From: Oscillospiraceae bacterium
Lineage (GTDB): Bacteria; Bacillota; Clostridia; Oscillospirales; Oscillospiraceae
Assembly (NCBI GenBank): GCA_020025535.1
Contig: JAHHRY010000002.1
Location: 62,001 to 126,000 of the forward strand
DNA: 64,000 bases
Reading direction: 5' to 3'
The notes under the pieces are model-generated. The model did no database searches and was not told where the DNA came from. It was given only the letters and a program-made list of their open reading frames with translations. Positions 53,766-62,013 of this stretch are shown piece by piece (the stretch's first letter is position 1; every line of letters starts with the position of its first letter). The translations under genes and the position numbers were made by a program.

Positions 53766-54194
53766 ATGAAAAAGAAATTTCCATACATTATGGTGGTGGT
53801 ATTTGCTTTGATCGCTGCAGTTTTTGCAGGGCTTTGGGTCCATGAAAAAAGCGAAAAAACAGAGTTGATGGAATTGATGTGCGAAAACAGCATCAATCAG
53901 TCCTATAAGTATTTCACGACTTATCAGAAGGAAGAATCTGATGACGATTATTGGTATGGTGTTGCGGAATATAATTCTTTTGCGAAAGCCTACATACTGC
54001 TTTGTGACGACGAGCAGCAGTCGAACCGCATTGAGCTTAACAGAGCATACGGAAATATGGTGCTGAAAACAGGGAAGGTGCAGGAAAATATGGAACAGTT
54101 ATTGGCTGCGCTAAAGCTGCTGACAGAAGACATTCACGACCCCAATGCAATCATAAGGTTGAACGAGTTTAATAATGTAATCGAGCATGATTAA
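53766..54194 (+). CDS. Small exported or membrane-anchored protein
   Basis: 142 residues. One N-terminal hydrophobic segment (about 7-25) and an acidic helical remainder. GGGGGCCATTAAA before the ATG gives a fair ribosome binding site. No family recognised. It has its own promoter with palindrome and its own terminator. Confidence 0.65.
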   Translation: MKKKFPYIMVVVFALIAAVFAGLWVHEKSEKTELMELMCENSINQSYKYFTTYQKEESDDDYWYGVAEYNSFAKAYILLCDDEQQSNRIELNRAYGNMVLKTGKVQENMEQLLAALKLLTEDIHDPNAIIRLNEFNNVIEHD

Positions 54195-54266
54195 CTGTTA
54201 GCTATAAAGTGTTCGACCTATTCGAATAAATCTAACACTCTAATGAAATCAACCAAAGACAATCGT

Positions 54267-54306
54267 AATGAGGTGATGCCTACAAGCGTCACCTCATTTC
54301 TTTTTG
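54267..54306 (+). terminator. Terminator after small exported protein gene
   Basis: AATGAGGTGA / TCACCTCATT stem followed by TCTTTTT. Confidence 0.8.
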
Positions 54307-54864
54307 GGAAAATTATCTTGAAACTATCCGCTTACAGACGAATATTATGACACACTAGGCCTGGACCGCTCTGATGGATCAGAACCGGATATGGAATCCA
54401 ATGGTGGCGAATTTAGATTAGCGCCAGCAGTCAGGCCGGATCATAGCCGGAGTATACTTCCATATACTCACTTTTCCCCATAAAGGGCCAGACCATATAG
54501 GCGTAGGCGTCAATGATACAAAGCCAGAAAAGGTCACTTTCCACAGTGGCGACTGCATTGGGGCCTTGTATCAACTTTCGGGGATTTCGGGGGATGCCGC
54601 AAAGCTCCGGCCCTCATTTTTTCAAAATAGATTTGGGGATAAAGTAGAATGCGGGAAGAAACTTTGCATTGCGGAATGGCGTGGTGTTGCAATCCCGTCT
54701 TTTTAATAATATTGGCATTTTTCTGCCTCCTTTCCAGAGAGTGGAAATCTCTCTATATATTATCGACAGAGTAACTGCTGTATTGTTCCTAATGCTTCAA
54801 AATATTATACTCTCCATTTTGGGGCAGGTCAAACGCTGCTTTCAATGGCTCATTGGAGAAAATG
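54307..54864. other. Non-coding accessory stretch with a possible gene fragment
   Basis: A frame open from 54322 to the TAA at 54483 reads DEYYDTLGLDRSDG and on, without a start codon near its beginning, so it may be the end of a lost gene. The rest shows no ribosome-binding-site-backed frame; the 72-codon frame at 54669-54887 has none. Confidence 0.4.
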
Positions 54865-54909
54865 TTGACATTTTTAATCACCCGTGATAATATTGAATTA
54901 TTATTCAAT
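54865..54909 (+). promoter_or_regulatory. Promoter and operator of tetR/oxidoreductase operon
   Basis: TTGACA (54865-54870), 17 bases, TAATAT (54888-54893). The perfect inverted repeat ATTGAAT-N4-ATTCAAT (54892-54909) overlaps the -10 end and start site, as expected for TetR autorepression. Confidence 0.8.
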
Positions 54910-54939
54910 GAATAGATAATCAATGAAAGGAGACGGCCT

Positions 54940-55515
54940 ATGGAATCCCGGAAAGAGCAGAAAGAAAAGAGAAGGCAGAAGATTCTGTATGCAGCTCTTA
55001 ACCTTTTTGTGACCAGGGGCTATGCAGCCACAAAAATTACGGATATTGCTGAGAGCGTGGATATGAGTACCGGCCTTCTGTTTCACTATTTTGAGTCTAA
55101 GGAAAAGCTCTACGAGGAACTGGTGAAGATGGGACTTAAGGGAACGGCTTATGCGTCTCAGCCTAAATATGACCATGCAATCCAGTATTTTGAGGTGTTT
55201 ACGGAGCAGCTTTTTGCCCATATCCGGCAGCAGCCTGCCACAGCTAAGATGTTTGTCCTTATGGCCCAGACCCAGAGAATGGATTCCACACCGCCTCAGA
55301 TTCGGGAAATCGCTATGCAGGTGGATACTATCCAGCAGTTTATACCCATTGTACAGTGGGGACAGCAGGAGGGGAGCATTCGGCAGGGAGATCCGCAGGT
55401 GATTTCCAATGCGTTCTTCAGCAGCCTGCAGGGGATCGTGGAACAATATGCCATGCATCCTGATATCGATCTTCCGGACCATAAGTGGCTGGTGGATATT
55501 GTAAGGGAGAGATAG
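54940..55515 (+). CDS. TetR-family regulator
   Basis: 191 residues. The TetR HTH is clear: ILYAALNLFVTRGYAATKITDIAESVDMSTGLLFHYF (positions 15-51). The rest is a helical ligand domain. AAAGGAG precedes the ATG. It probably represses itself and the oxidoreductase that begins two bases after its stop. Confidence 0.9.
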   Translation: MESRKEQKEKRRQKILYAALNLFVTRGYAATKITDIAESVDMSTGLLFHYFESKEKLYEELVKMGLKGTAYASQPKYDHAIQYFEVFTEQLFAHIRQQPATAKMFVLMAQTQRMDSTPPQIREIAMQVDTIQQFIPIVQWGQQEGSIRQGDPQVISNAFFSSLQGIVEQYAMHPDIDLPDHKWLVDIVRER

Positions 55516-55517
55516 AG

Positions 55518-57008
55518 ATGAAGAAGGTAGTCATTGTAGGCGGCGGTATTTCCGGTATGACCGCCGGCATCCTGCTGCAGCAGGCAGGAATTCCGACAGA
55601 GATCTATGAGAAAAATCCTCTTCCCGGCGGTCAGTGCACCGGCTGGAAACGGGAGGGGTATATGATCGACAACTGTGTCCACTGGCTCACCGGCACCCGA
55701 TCCGGCAGCGGTCTCTATGACCTCTGGAATGCAGTAGGGGTTCTGGGGCCAGAGATGGAGCTTCGTAGGAAACCCATGTTTTTCTCGGCAGAATTAAACG
55801 GTCAGAAATTGACTTTCTGGCGGGATAAGGAGAAAACCAGGCAGGAAATGCTGGCTCTGTCTCCGGAAGATGCCAAAGAAATCCATAAGCTTATGGACTA
55901 TGTGACTCTGGCGGAAACTATGTCAGTACCCGTAGAAAAGCCCTTTGATGCCATGAATCTTCTGGACTATATGAAGCTGGGCATGTCCATGAAATCCATG
56001 GGGAAGGTTATGAAAGAATACGGCAGGATGGACATCCAGGAGCTGGCAGACCGTTTCCATCATCCTCTGATCCGGAAGGCAATTTCTTCTTATATGCCTG
56101 CAGGCTATCAGGCCTATGCATTTCTGGTTTCTTACGGCACAGTTACCGGTGAAAACGGGGATATTCCTGCTGGGGGGTCCCTTAAAATGGCCCTGCGGAT
56201 GGCAGACAAATATAAGGCCCTGGGCGGTGTCCTCCATTTACATACCCCGGTGCAGAAGGTGCTTCTTCGTGACCATAAAGCAGAGGGAGTTTTGCTCTCA
56301 GACGGCAGCAGGGCAGAGGCAGAGGAAGTGATCTGTGCCTGCGATACAAGTTTTACCTTCGGGAACCTGCTGGATGCTTCTCTGATGCCTGCAAGTCTGA
56401 AGAAGATGTATGATGAGAGAAAGAAATATCCGGTCAGCAGCGGCTTTCAGGTGGCATTTGCCGTGGACGGTGTATTCCCGGAGCTTTCCGGAACCCATAT
56501 TTTCTACTGTGATCCCTTCACTGTGGGAGCCCAGAAAGTGGATGGCATGAGCATGCAGACCTATGATTATGAGCCGGATTTTGCACCGGAAGGCCACATG
56601 ATTATCCAGTCCAATTTCATTCAGAATGAGGAGAGCTACCGCTATTGGGAGCAGCTGTATTCTAATCAGGAGACCTATCAAGCAAAAAAGCAGGAGCTGG
56701 CAGAGAAGGCTATGGAGCAGCTCTGCAAAGCTTATCCTGTGTTGCAGGGGAAAATCCGGATCTTAGATATCTGGACACCTATGACTTACCGACGGTGGTG
56801 CAATTCCTACAGCGGTGCGTACATGAGCTTTGTGGTGACGAAAGGTGCCAAGGAGACTCGTGTCCCCGGCGTGATCAAGGGCATTCCCAATCTCTATATT
56901 GCCAGCCAGTGGCTCATGGGTCCCGGTGGCCTGCCCACGGCAGCAGGAATGGGAAAGTTTGCGGCCTGGAGAATTGCAAAGAAATACGGGAAAAAGCTGG
57001 ACTGTTAA
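55518..57008 (+). CDS. FAD-dependent oxidoreductase, phytoene-desaturase-like
   Basis: 496 residues from the ATG at 55518 (GGGAGA before it). The dinucleotide-binding loop VVIVGGGISGMTAG starts the protein; PGGQCTGWKREGYMID and the C-terminal MGPGGLPTAAGMGKFAA close the FAD site. The family covers carotenoid and other amine/fatty-acid redox enzymes; in gut Clostridia such genes follow TetR regulators but their substrate is not known. Coupled to tetR. Confidence 0.85.
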   Translation: MKKVVIVGGGISGMTAGILLQQAGIPTEIYEKNPLPGGQCTGWKREGYMIDNCVHWLTGTRSGSGLYDLWNAVGVLGPEMELRRKPMFFSAELNGQKLTFWRDKEKTRQEMLALSPEDAKEIHKLMDYVTLAETMSVPVEKPFDAMNLLDYMKLGMSMKSMGKVMKEYGRMDIQELADRFHHPLIRKAISSYMPAGYQAYAFLVSYGTVTGENGDIPAGGSLKMALRMADKYKALGGVLHLHTPVQKVLLRDHKAEGVLLSDGSRAEAEEVICACDTSFTFGNLLDASLMPASLKKMYDERKKYPVSSGFQVAFAVDGVFPELSGTHIFYCDPFTVGAQKVDGMSMQTYDYEPDFAPEGHMIIQSNFIQNEESYRYWEQLYSNQETYQAKKQELAEKAMEQLCKAYPVLQGKIRILDIWTPMTYRRWCNSYSGAYMSFVVTKGAKETRVPGVIKGIPNLYIASQWLMGPGGLPTAAGMGKFAAWRIAKKYGKKLDC

Positions 57009-57037
57009 ACAGTTTCCAATTCTAAATGGGTAAAGTT

Positions 57038-57080
57038 CATCCCCAAAGTACAAAATTTGCACTTTGGGGATGTTGTTTTG
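57038..57080. terminator. Terminator after oxidoreductase
   Basis: CATCCCCAAAGT / ACTTTGGGGATG stem, then TTGTTTTG. On the minus strand it sits downstream of the leader peptide at 57168-57200 and could act as an attenuator. Confidence 0.75.
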
Positions 57081-57167
57081 CACTGCTTTGGAAAAATGTT
57101 ACAAAAGAGAAACTTAAACCCCGGAAAAATGTTTCGAGGACTTTTCGGAGGTAAATATTCCAAAATC

Positions 57168-57200
57168 TTAATTTTCTTTAAGAAAAAGAGCAAGTACCAT
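57168..57200 (-). CDS. Possible ten-residue leader peptide (MVLALFLKEN)
   Basis: A ten-codon frame with an excellent ribosome binding site (AAAGGAG, seven bases spacing) after a minus-strand promoter (TATAAT at about 57273-57278) and palindrome. It is followed by the terminator-like hairpin at 57038-57072. No protein gene follows on that strand, so it may be the orphan leader of a deleted gene. Confidence 0.4.
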   Translation of the reverse strand: MVLALFLKEN

Positions 57201-57223
57201 AGCTTGTCTCCTTTCGGTATTGC

Positions 57224-57283
57224 AGTGTTAAGTTTACTTTGATATAGCTAACACTTTAGTTCTCAATATTATATCATACCCTG
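57224..57283 (-). promoter_or_regulatory. Minus-strand promoter with palindrome
   Basis: TATAAT on the minus strand (about 57273-57278) precedes the perfect inverted repeat AGTGTTA-N18-TAACACT (57224-57255). The same arrangement occurs at 53692-53737. Confidence 0.6.
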
Positions 57284-57381
57284 CTGAATTTGCTAACAAT
57301 TTAACGGCAAAAGGCGATGCTTGCTATCCTTCTCCCAGTGTCGGATAAAATGAAAAATCAGGGACCGCCCCTGATCAATGA

Positions 57382-57726
57382 TTATGCGTAAATCAATTCA
57401 GCAGTGACAATTTCCATTACCCACAGCATTTGATTTTCAGCCTTGAACTTTTCCGTAACACCTTCTTTTTCGGCAAGCTGATCTACCAGCCTGTTGAACA
57501 GCTCCTGCGCTTGCTGCTCAATGTCAGCGAGGTGGGGGTAGAGCGTACACTGAGTCAGCATGTTGTAATACTTAACTCTGTGGTGCTGCTTGAGAAACTG
57601 TCTGCGGCGATTACCCCAGACACCAATTTCATACTCTGACTCATCTGGTAGCTTGATGTCCGGAAGTAAATAATCGCCCTGCTGAGTATAAGTACCGCCA
57701 TTCTGTTCAAATAAAGTTTGCGCCAT
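57382..57726 (-). CDS. TnpV-family transposon protein
   Basis: 114 residues. The start FEQNGGTYTQQGDYLLPDI and the LADIEQQAQELFNRLV segment match TnpV, a small protein found in Tn4451-type mobilisable elements; its function is unknown. It is shorter at the C terminus than family members I recall, so it may be trimmed. AGGAGG precedes the ATG. Confidence 0.8.
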   Translation of the reverse strand: MAQTLFEQNGGTYTQQGDYLLPDIKLPDESEYEIGVWGNRRRQFLKQHHRVKYYNMLTQCTLYPHLADIEQQAQELFNRLVDQLAEKEGVTEKFKAENQMLWVMEIVTAELIYA

Positions 57727-57808
57727 AGTTTTGACCTCCTGAAATTTGATTATGCCTTCATTTTACAGAAGTCTTTCGGTAAATACGAATGTGCGGACAA
57801 AAAGAAAA

Positions 57809-57850
57809 GCCGAGAAGAACCTTTTACAGTCCTTCTCGGCAATTTTCTTG
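57809..57850 (+). terminator. Terminator-like hairpin
   Basis: GCCGAGAAG / CTTCTCGGC stem followed by AATTTTCTTG. No plus-strand gene lies directly before it; it may be a relic or end antisense transcription. Confidence 0.55.
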
Positions 57851-57935
57851 TCCCGTTGCAATGCTCGTTGTCCTGATTTCAGTAAACTGTCCTTAGGAAC
57901 CCCGGGCATTAGTAACAAATTTTTTTGGATTTCAT

Positions 57936-58406
57936 TCACTTGATTTCAACATTTGGATATGACAGCCCCGTTTTTATAGGCTGTTTTTGCGGACAGAACT
58001 GCACATTATCACCTTTCTTCAGCTTTCCAACCAAGTCATGATCCCCGGCAGGACCGCTGCGGATATTCAGCGCACCGGTTCCGTTCAGCGTGGCATAGGT
58101 TCTCGTTACCGTCTTATAGGGATTGCGGTAGGTAACATTCTTCCAGTTGCGGTTGTCTGTAGACCACTGCAGCTGGAACGCAGCGCCGGCAAGCGGGCGG
58201 CCTTCCGGATCGGTTTTGTTCACCGTGATCGTTCCGGGCATGGTTTTTTTGTTCTTGATGTGCAGGGTTATGGTTTTGTTGGGAGTGTTGGCATTCAGAG
58301 TCACTTGCCAGCTTGTCTTGTCAGCAGGGCCGTAACCATCCGGGAACACGGTTTCGGTTACGGTGTAGGTGCCGTATGCAAGTTCACTCCGTTTAGCATA
58401 TGCCAT
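57936..58406 (-). pseudogene. Fragment of SpaA/prealbumin-repeat surface protein with SH3-like end
   Basis: The 156-codon frame begins inside a prealbumin-like repeat (ELAYGTYTVTETVFPDGY), continues into the next repeat (ITVNKTDPEGRPLAGAAFQL) and then switches to an SH3b-like piece (LNIRSGPAGDHDLVGKLKKGDNV). No signal peptide or sorting motif. It is a piece of a large adhesin and may belong with the fragment at 50105-50797. Confidence 0.6.
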
Positions 58407-58520
58407 ATACTTTTATGGCGGTTTTCCTATCACGGCCAGAGGGCAACCAGAGGCTCCCAGTCTAAGAAGTAAATTATCTACTTGATTCGGAAAAAATTTT
58501 AGCAATTAGCAAAATAATGC

Positions 58521-58541
58521 TTGACTTACCAAAATGGTAAG
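58521..58541 (+). promoter_or_regulatory. Palindromic operator-like site
   Basis: TTGACT (58521-58526) merges into CTTACCA-AAA-TGGTAAG (58525-58541), a 7-bp inverted repeat. No good -10 at 17 bases was found. GGTAAG also occurs before the small HTH gene at 49394. Confidence 0.4.
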
Positions 58542-58628
58542 ATGGAGTGAAGGTAGGATAACTAACCAATACAGTAAGTGTCCGACGCCGGCCATGCTGG
58601 CAGAACACTTGGCAAGGAGGTGCATTAC

Positions 58629-58775
58629 ATGATGGAAGGTGAGAGCAGCATGACAGCAACCGAAACCTCTCGGTTAATCGATTGGCTGATGGAGCACGGA
58701 CATTCAGCAGAGGAAGCTACCGAGTGCATCAAGTACATAGCCGATTATAAGGCAAGACCGAAGACAAGCAAGTAA
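58629..58775 (+). CDS. Small protein, unknown function
   Basis: 48 residues from the ATG at 58629, with AAGGAGG eight bases before. Predicted as two helices (SRLIDWLMEHGHSAEEATEC). Helical small proteins of this kind are common in plasmids and mobile elements of Clostridia. No family named. Confidence 0.6.
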   Translation: MMEGESSMTATETSRLIDWLMEHGHSAEEATECIKYIADYKARPKTSK

Positions 58776-58778
58776 AAA

Positions 58779-58824
58779 AGTCAGGTTCCCCCAAATGGCC
58801 TAGCAAACCGAAGGGAACCTGACT
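58779..58824. other. Long-loop hairpin between small genes
   Basis: AGTCAGGTTCCC / GGGAACCTGACT, a perfect 12-bp stem around 22 bases, with no U-tract on either side. Confidence 0.5.
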
Positions 58825-58902
58825 CCGAAAACGGGGAGGGGCCTTGCCCCCCTCTCCACCTTCATGGTACCAGACTGGCAAGAGAAAGTCAAGGAAAACG
58901 CT

Positions 58903-59115
58903 ATGAGCAAGATCAGGGAAAAAGCCAAAGCGGTTGGTCACGAAGTTATTGGCAAGCTGACCAGACATCCGGAATTGGAAACCACTTGGGATCCGATGAC
59001 CGGGGAAACAGTCCGAATGAAGGGACAGCGCTTCTACATGGATGAGGGTGGAAACGAATACTGGGTCAGTCGCCGGGGCGTCTGTATCGTAACCGCTGAC
59101 GGCGGTGTTATTTAA
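58903..59115 (+). CDS. Small basic protein, unknown function
   Basis: 70 residues from the ATG at 58903 (AAGGAAA before it). A basic helical N terminus is followed by a beta-rich half (YWVSRRGVCIVTADGG). It is followed by another small gene 11 bases later. Confidence 0.6.
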   Translation: MSKIREKAKAVGHEVIGKLTRHPELETTWDPMTGETVRMKGQRFYMDEGGNEYWVSRRGVCIVTADGGVI

Positions 59116-59126
59116 TTGGAGGCAGC

Positions 59127-59303
59127 ATGATGGCAAAGTTGAGCAGTCCGTATAAGTTTCAGGGTAAGATCTTCCGGTACGATTTCCAGAACAGCATGGT
59201 TCAGTACCTGTACAAGGCCAGTGCTGAGGAGATCGAGGAAGAACGAAAACGCCGGAGAAAGCGATCCCCTCAGAAACCGGTGAAAACTGGAAATAAGCAT
59301 TGA
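59127..59303 (+). CDS. Small Arg/Lys-rich protein
   Basis: 58 residues (start 59127, or Met2 at 59130, GGAGG before). It begins SSPYKFQGKIFRYDFQN and ends in a very basic tail. Unknown family. A partial echo of its middle (DFQN) recurs at about 59378-59395. Confidence 0.55.
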   Translation: MMAKLSSPYKFQGKIFRYDFQNSMVQYLYKASAEEIEEERKRRRKRSPQKPVKTGNKH

Positions 59304-59358
59304 CATAGTAGGGATGTAAGTAGTATAGTAAAACCTATTATGACAGAAAGATTGTTGA

Positions 59359-59439
59359 TATGAATATGATATTTTTTGACGATTTCCAGAATGGCATCAC
59401 TACTCCCGTAAACATGGGCGATGCCATGTGTATCCTGTA
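59359..59439 (+). other. Short hybrid frame before tgt
   Basis: A 26-codon frame without a clear ribosome binding site. Its first half echoes the preceding small gene (IFFDDFQN vs IFRYDFQN) and its end echoes the QueA C terminus (GDAMCI vs GDAMFI). It is probably a recombination scar rather than a gene. Confidence 0.4.
59417..59434 (+). repeat. Right copy of att-like direct repeat
   Basis: GGCGATGCCATGTGTATC; see the left copy at 47255-47272. It lies 20 bases before tgt. Confidence 0.45.
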
Positions 59440-59453
59440 AAGAGAGGTACTCT

Positions 59454-60584
59454 ATGTTTGAACTGAAAAAAACCGAGGGAAAAGCCCGCCGCGGAGTGTT
59501 CACTTGCGCCCACGGTACGGTACAAACCCCTGTATTTATGAATGTTGGCACTCAGGCCGCCATCAAGGGCGCATTGAGTGCGGAAGATCTGGAGAATATC
59601 GGCTGTCAGGTGGAGCTGAGCAATACCTATCATCTGCACCTTCGTCCTACGGATAAGGTGGTGCGCCAGATGGGCGGCCTCCACAAGTTTATGACTTGGG
59701 ACAAGCCTATTCTGACGGATTCCGGCGGATTTCAGGTGTTTTCTCTGGCATCCCTGCGAAAGATCAAGGAAGAGGGCGTGTATTTCTCCTCTCATATCGA
59801 CGGACACAAAATCTTTATGGGGCCGGAAGAAAGTATGCAGATTCAGTCCAATCTGGGCAGCGATATCTGCATGGCATTTGATGAATGCATCGAAAACCCT
59901 TCCCCCCGTGACTATGTGCTCAAGAGTGTGGACAGAACCTATCGCTGGCTGGTGCGCTGCAAGGCCGAAAATGCCCGTCTGAATGCGCTGCCTGATACAG
60001 TCAATCCTCAGCAGATGCTGTGGGGCATCAATCAGGGCGGTACTTATGCGGACATCCGAATCGATCATATGAAGAGAATTGCCGATCTGGATCTGCCCGG
60101 TTATGCTATTGGCGGTTTGGCTGTCGGTGAAACTGCCGAAGAAATGTATGACATCATCGAAGCAGTGGAGCCCTATATGCCTGCGGACAAGACCCGTTAC
60201 CTCATGGGTGTGGGAACCCCAAGCAACATCATTGAAGCGGTCGCAAGAGGTGTGGACTTCTTCGATTGTGTCATGCCGGCGAGAAACGCCCGTCATGCCC
60301 GCCTCTTTACCTGGGAAGGCGCGATCAATCTGAAAAACGCCAAATATCAGCTGGACGAGAATCCCATCGATCCTCAGTGTGACTGTCCGGTCTGCCGCCG
60401 CTACAGCCGTGCCTATATCCGCCACCTGTTTATTGCAGACGAGATGCTGGCAATGCGCCTTTGCGTTATGCACAATCTGTATTTCTACAACAAGCTGATG
60501 GAACGCATCAGAGATGCACTGGATAATGGCACCTTTGCCCAGTTTAAAAATGAATATTCTGAAAAACTTGGCCGCAGAATTTAA
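59454..60584 (+). CDS. tgt: tRNA-guanine transglycosylase
   Basis: 376 residues from the ATG at 59454 (AGAGAGG before it). The nucleophile region DSGGFQVFSL, GVDFFDCVMP and the Zn site CDCPVCRRYSR with later His are present. It swaps G34 of certain tRNAs for preQ1, the step before QueA. It lies directly before yajC, as in many genomes. Confidence 0.95.
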   Translation: MFELKKTEGKARRGVFTCAHGTVQTPVFMNVGTQAAIKGALSAEDLENIGCQVELSNTYHLHLRPTDKVVRQMGGLHKFMTWDKPILTDSGGFQVFSLASLRKIKEEGVYFSSHIDGHKIFMGPEESMQIQSNLGSDICMAFDECIENPSPRDYVLKSVDRTYRWLVRCKAENARLNALPDTVNPQQMLWGINQGGTYADIRIDHMKRIADLDLPGYAIGGLAVGETAEEMYDIIEAVEPYMPADKTRYLMGVGTPSNIIEAVARGVDFFDCVMPARNARHARLFTWEGAINLKNAKYQLDENPIDPQCDCPVCRRYSRAYIRHLFIADEMLAMRLCVMHNLYFYNKLMERIRDALDNGTFAQFKNEYSEKLGRRI

Positions 60585-60590
60585 TTTTAC

Positions 60591-60618
60591 TTGCAATTTA
60601 TATCAAGAATGATATAAT
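60591..60618 (+). promoter_or_regulatory. Promoter of yajC
   Basis: TTGCAA (60591-60596), 16 bases, TATAAT (60613-60618), right after tgt. Confidence 0.8.
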
Positions 60619-60650
60619 AAAAAAAGTTAATGAAAAAGGAGTTTGTCCCA

Positions 60651-61046
60651 ATGTTGAATTTTTTGGAAACAGCGGCAGATAATACAAGTGCTGCAGCAGG
60701 CGGAATCTCTTCCATCTTCATCCTGGTTCTGATGGTTGGTATTTTCTATTTCATGCTCATCCGTCCTGAGAACAAGCGTAAGAAGGAAGCCGAGCAGATG
60801 CGTTCTGCAATGAAGGTCGGCGATGAGATCGTCACCATCGGCGGTGTGATCGGTACAGTGGTAAGCGTCAAGGAAGATAAGTTTGTTATTGAGACTGGCG
60901 CTGATCAGGTTCGTATCGAGCTGGCTAAGTGGGCACTTTCCTCCAACGAGACCGCAAATGAAGCCGCTCGCGAAGAGGCTAAGAAGGCTCAGGAAGCTAA
61001 GGCAAAGGCCAAGGCTGCTAAGAAGGCTGCCAAGTCCGGCAAATAA
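60651..61046 (+). CDS. yajC: YajC, preprotein translocase subunit
   Basis: 131 residues from the ATG at 60651 (AAGGAG nine bases before). One TM (about 22-42) ending in the FYFMLIRPENKRKKE signature, then the MRSAMKVGDEIVTIGGVIG domain and an Ala/Lys-rich tail. It is a SecDF-associated membrane protein. Confidence 0.92.
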   Translation: MLNFLETAADNTSAAAGGISSIFILVLMVGIFYFMLIRPENKRKKEAEQMRSAMKVGDEIVTIGGVIGTVVSVKEDKFVIETGADQVRIELAKWALSSNETANEAAREEAKKAQEAKAKAKAAKKAAKSGK

Positions 61047-61134
61047 GACAGAACTGTCAGCGGCTCAAAACCAGATAAGGGTGTACTGTGCCGTATGGCA
61101 TCACAACATTATCTGTTCTGAAATGCATAACCAG

Positions 61135-61175
61135 TACCGAAGATGGCCGAAAAGCCGTCTTCGGTATTTTGTTTA
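61135..61175 (+). terminator. Terminator after yajC
   Basis: TACCGAAGA...GGC / GCC...TCTTCGGTA stem followed by TTTTGTTTA. About 90 bases of unremarkable sequence lie between it and the yajC stop. Confidence 0.8.
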
Positions 61176-61333
61176 ATTCGTAGTACCGGCGGTGTATTTC
61201 CTTTGATTTTCCGTGTTTTGCATGATATGATAAAAATGGACGGTATACTCGGCAATTTGTTTTTCATGTACTCATGCGTGGTAATGAAACTGGAATTGAT
61301 ACTCAAAAATCAAAGCCAAAGGGAGATTCAGTT

Positions 61334-61879
61334 ATGCTTTACAGGACAAAAAATATTGCTTTAAGAGATGGCACCAATGCTGTTTTCAGAAGTCCGGAGG
61401 CAGCCGATGCCAGAGAGATGAATGAATTCCTGAAAAAATGCTTCTCGGAAACGGATTACCTGATACGTTATCCGGAAGAATGGACACAGACTGAAGAGAG
61501 TGAGGCAAGATTTCTGGAAGACGTCAATGCCTCGCAGCATACACTGATGATTGTCTGTACCATTGACGGAGTAATTGCAGGAAACTGCAGTCTGATGTTT
61601 ATGCAGGGCAGAAAAAGGGAACACCGTGCATCGATTGCACTGGGAATCCTTAAAAAATATTGGGGCCTTGGCATTGGAAGCGCCATGATTTCTGAGATGA
61701 TCCGCATTGCCGGAGAAAGAGGTATTCTCCAATTAGAGCTGGACTATATCGAGGGAAATGAGCGGGCGTGTGGTTTATATGAGAAAATGGGCTTTGTCCA
61801 TGTGGGTGAAAAGCCGGACGCCATAAGATTGAAAGATGGTACCATGCTCAAAGAGTATTCCATGGTCAGGAAGCTGTAA
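61334..61879 (+). CDS. GNAT-family N-acetyltransferase
   Basis: 181 residues from the ATG at 61334 (AAAGGGAG before it). The acetyl-CoA site is in LGILKKYWGLGIGSAMI (the R/Q-x-x-G-x-G/A-like loop reads YWGLGIG); NERACGLYEKMGFVHVG is the usual C-terminal block. The substrate is unknown. Confidence 0.88.
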   Translation: MLYRTKNIALRDGTNAVFRSPEAADAREMNEFLKKCFSETDYLIRYPEEWTQTEESEARFLEDVNASQHTLMIVCTIDGVIAGNCSLMFMQGRKREHRASIALGILKKYWGLGIGSAMISEMIRIAGERGILQLELDYIEGNERACGLYEKMGFVHVGEKPDAIRLKDGTMLKEYSMVRKL

Positions 61880-61935
61880 ATACAGGTTCCGGATGCCGAG
61901 GGAAGAAATCAGCCTGATGGATATTTGCAAAAAAG

Positions 61936-61973
61936 AACGGCACAGCCCTGAACCGGGGCCGTGCCGTTTTTTA
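61936..61973. terminator. Bidirectional terminator, acetyltransferase / GT2
   Basis: AACGGCAC / GTGCCGTT outer stem with an inner GCCC/GGGC pair, followed by TTTTAG. It separates convergent genes. Confidence 0.75.
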
Positions 61974-62013
61974 GAGGTTATTTCTTGCGGATTATACAGA
62001 CTGCACAGAACTC

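Noticed and set aside
54669-54887. 72-codon plus-strand frame upstream of tetR
   Set aside because: No ribosome binding site; it runs into the -35 region of the tetR promoter and shows no family features.
57005-57242. Frames of about 60 codons on both strands at this site
   Set aside because: They cover the terminator, the palindrome and the leader; only the ten-codon leader has a ribosome binding site.
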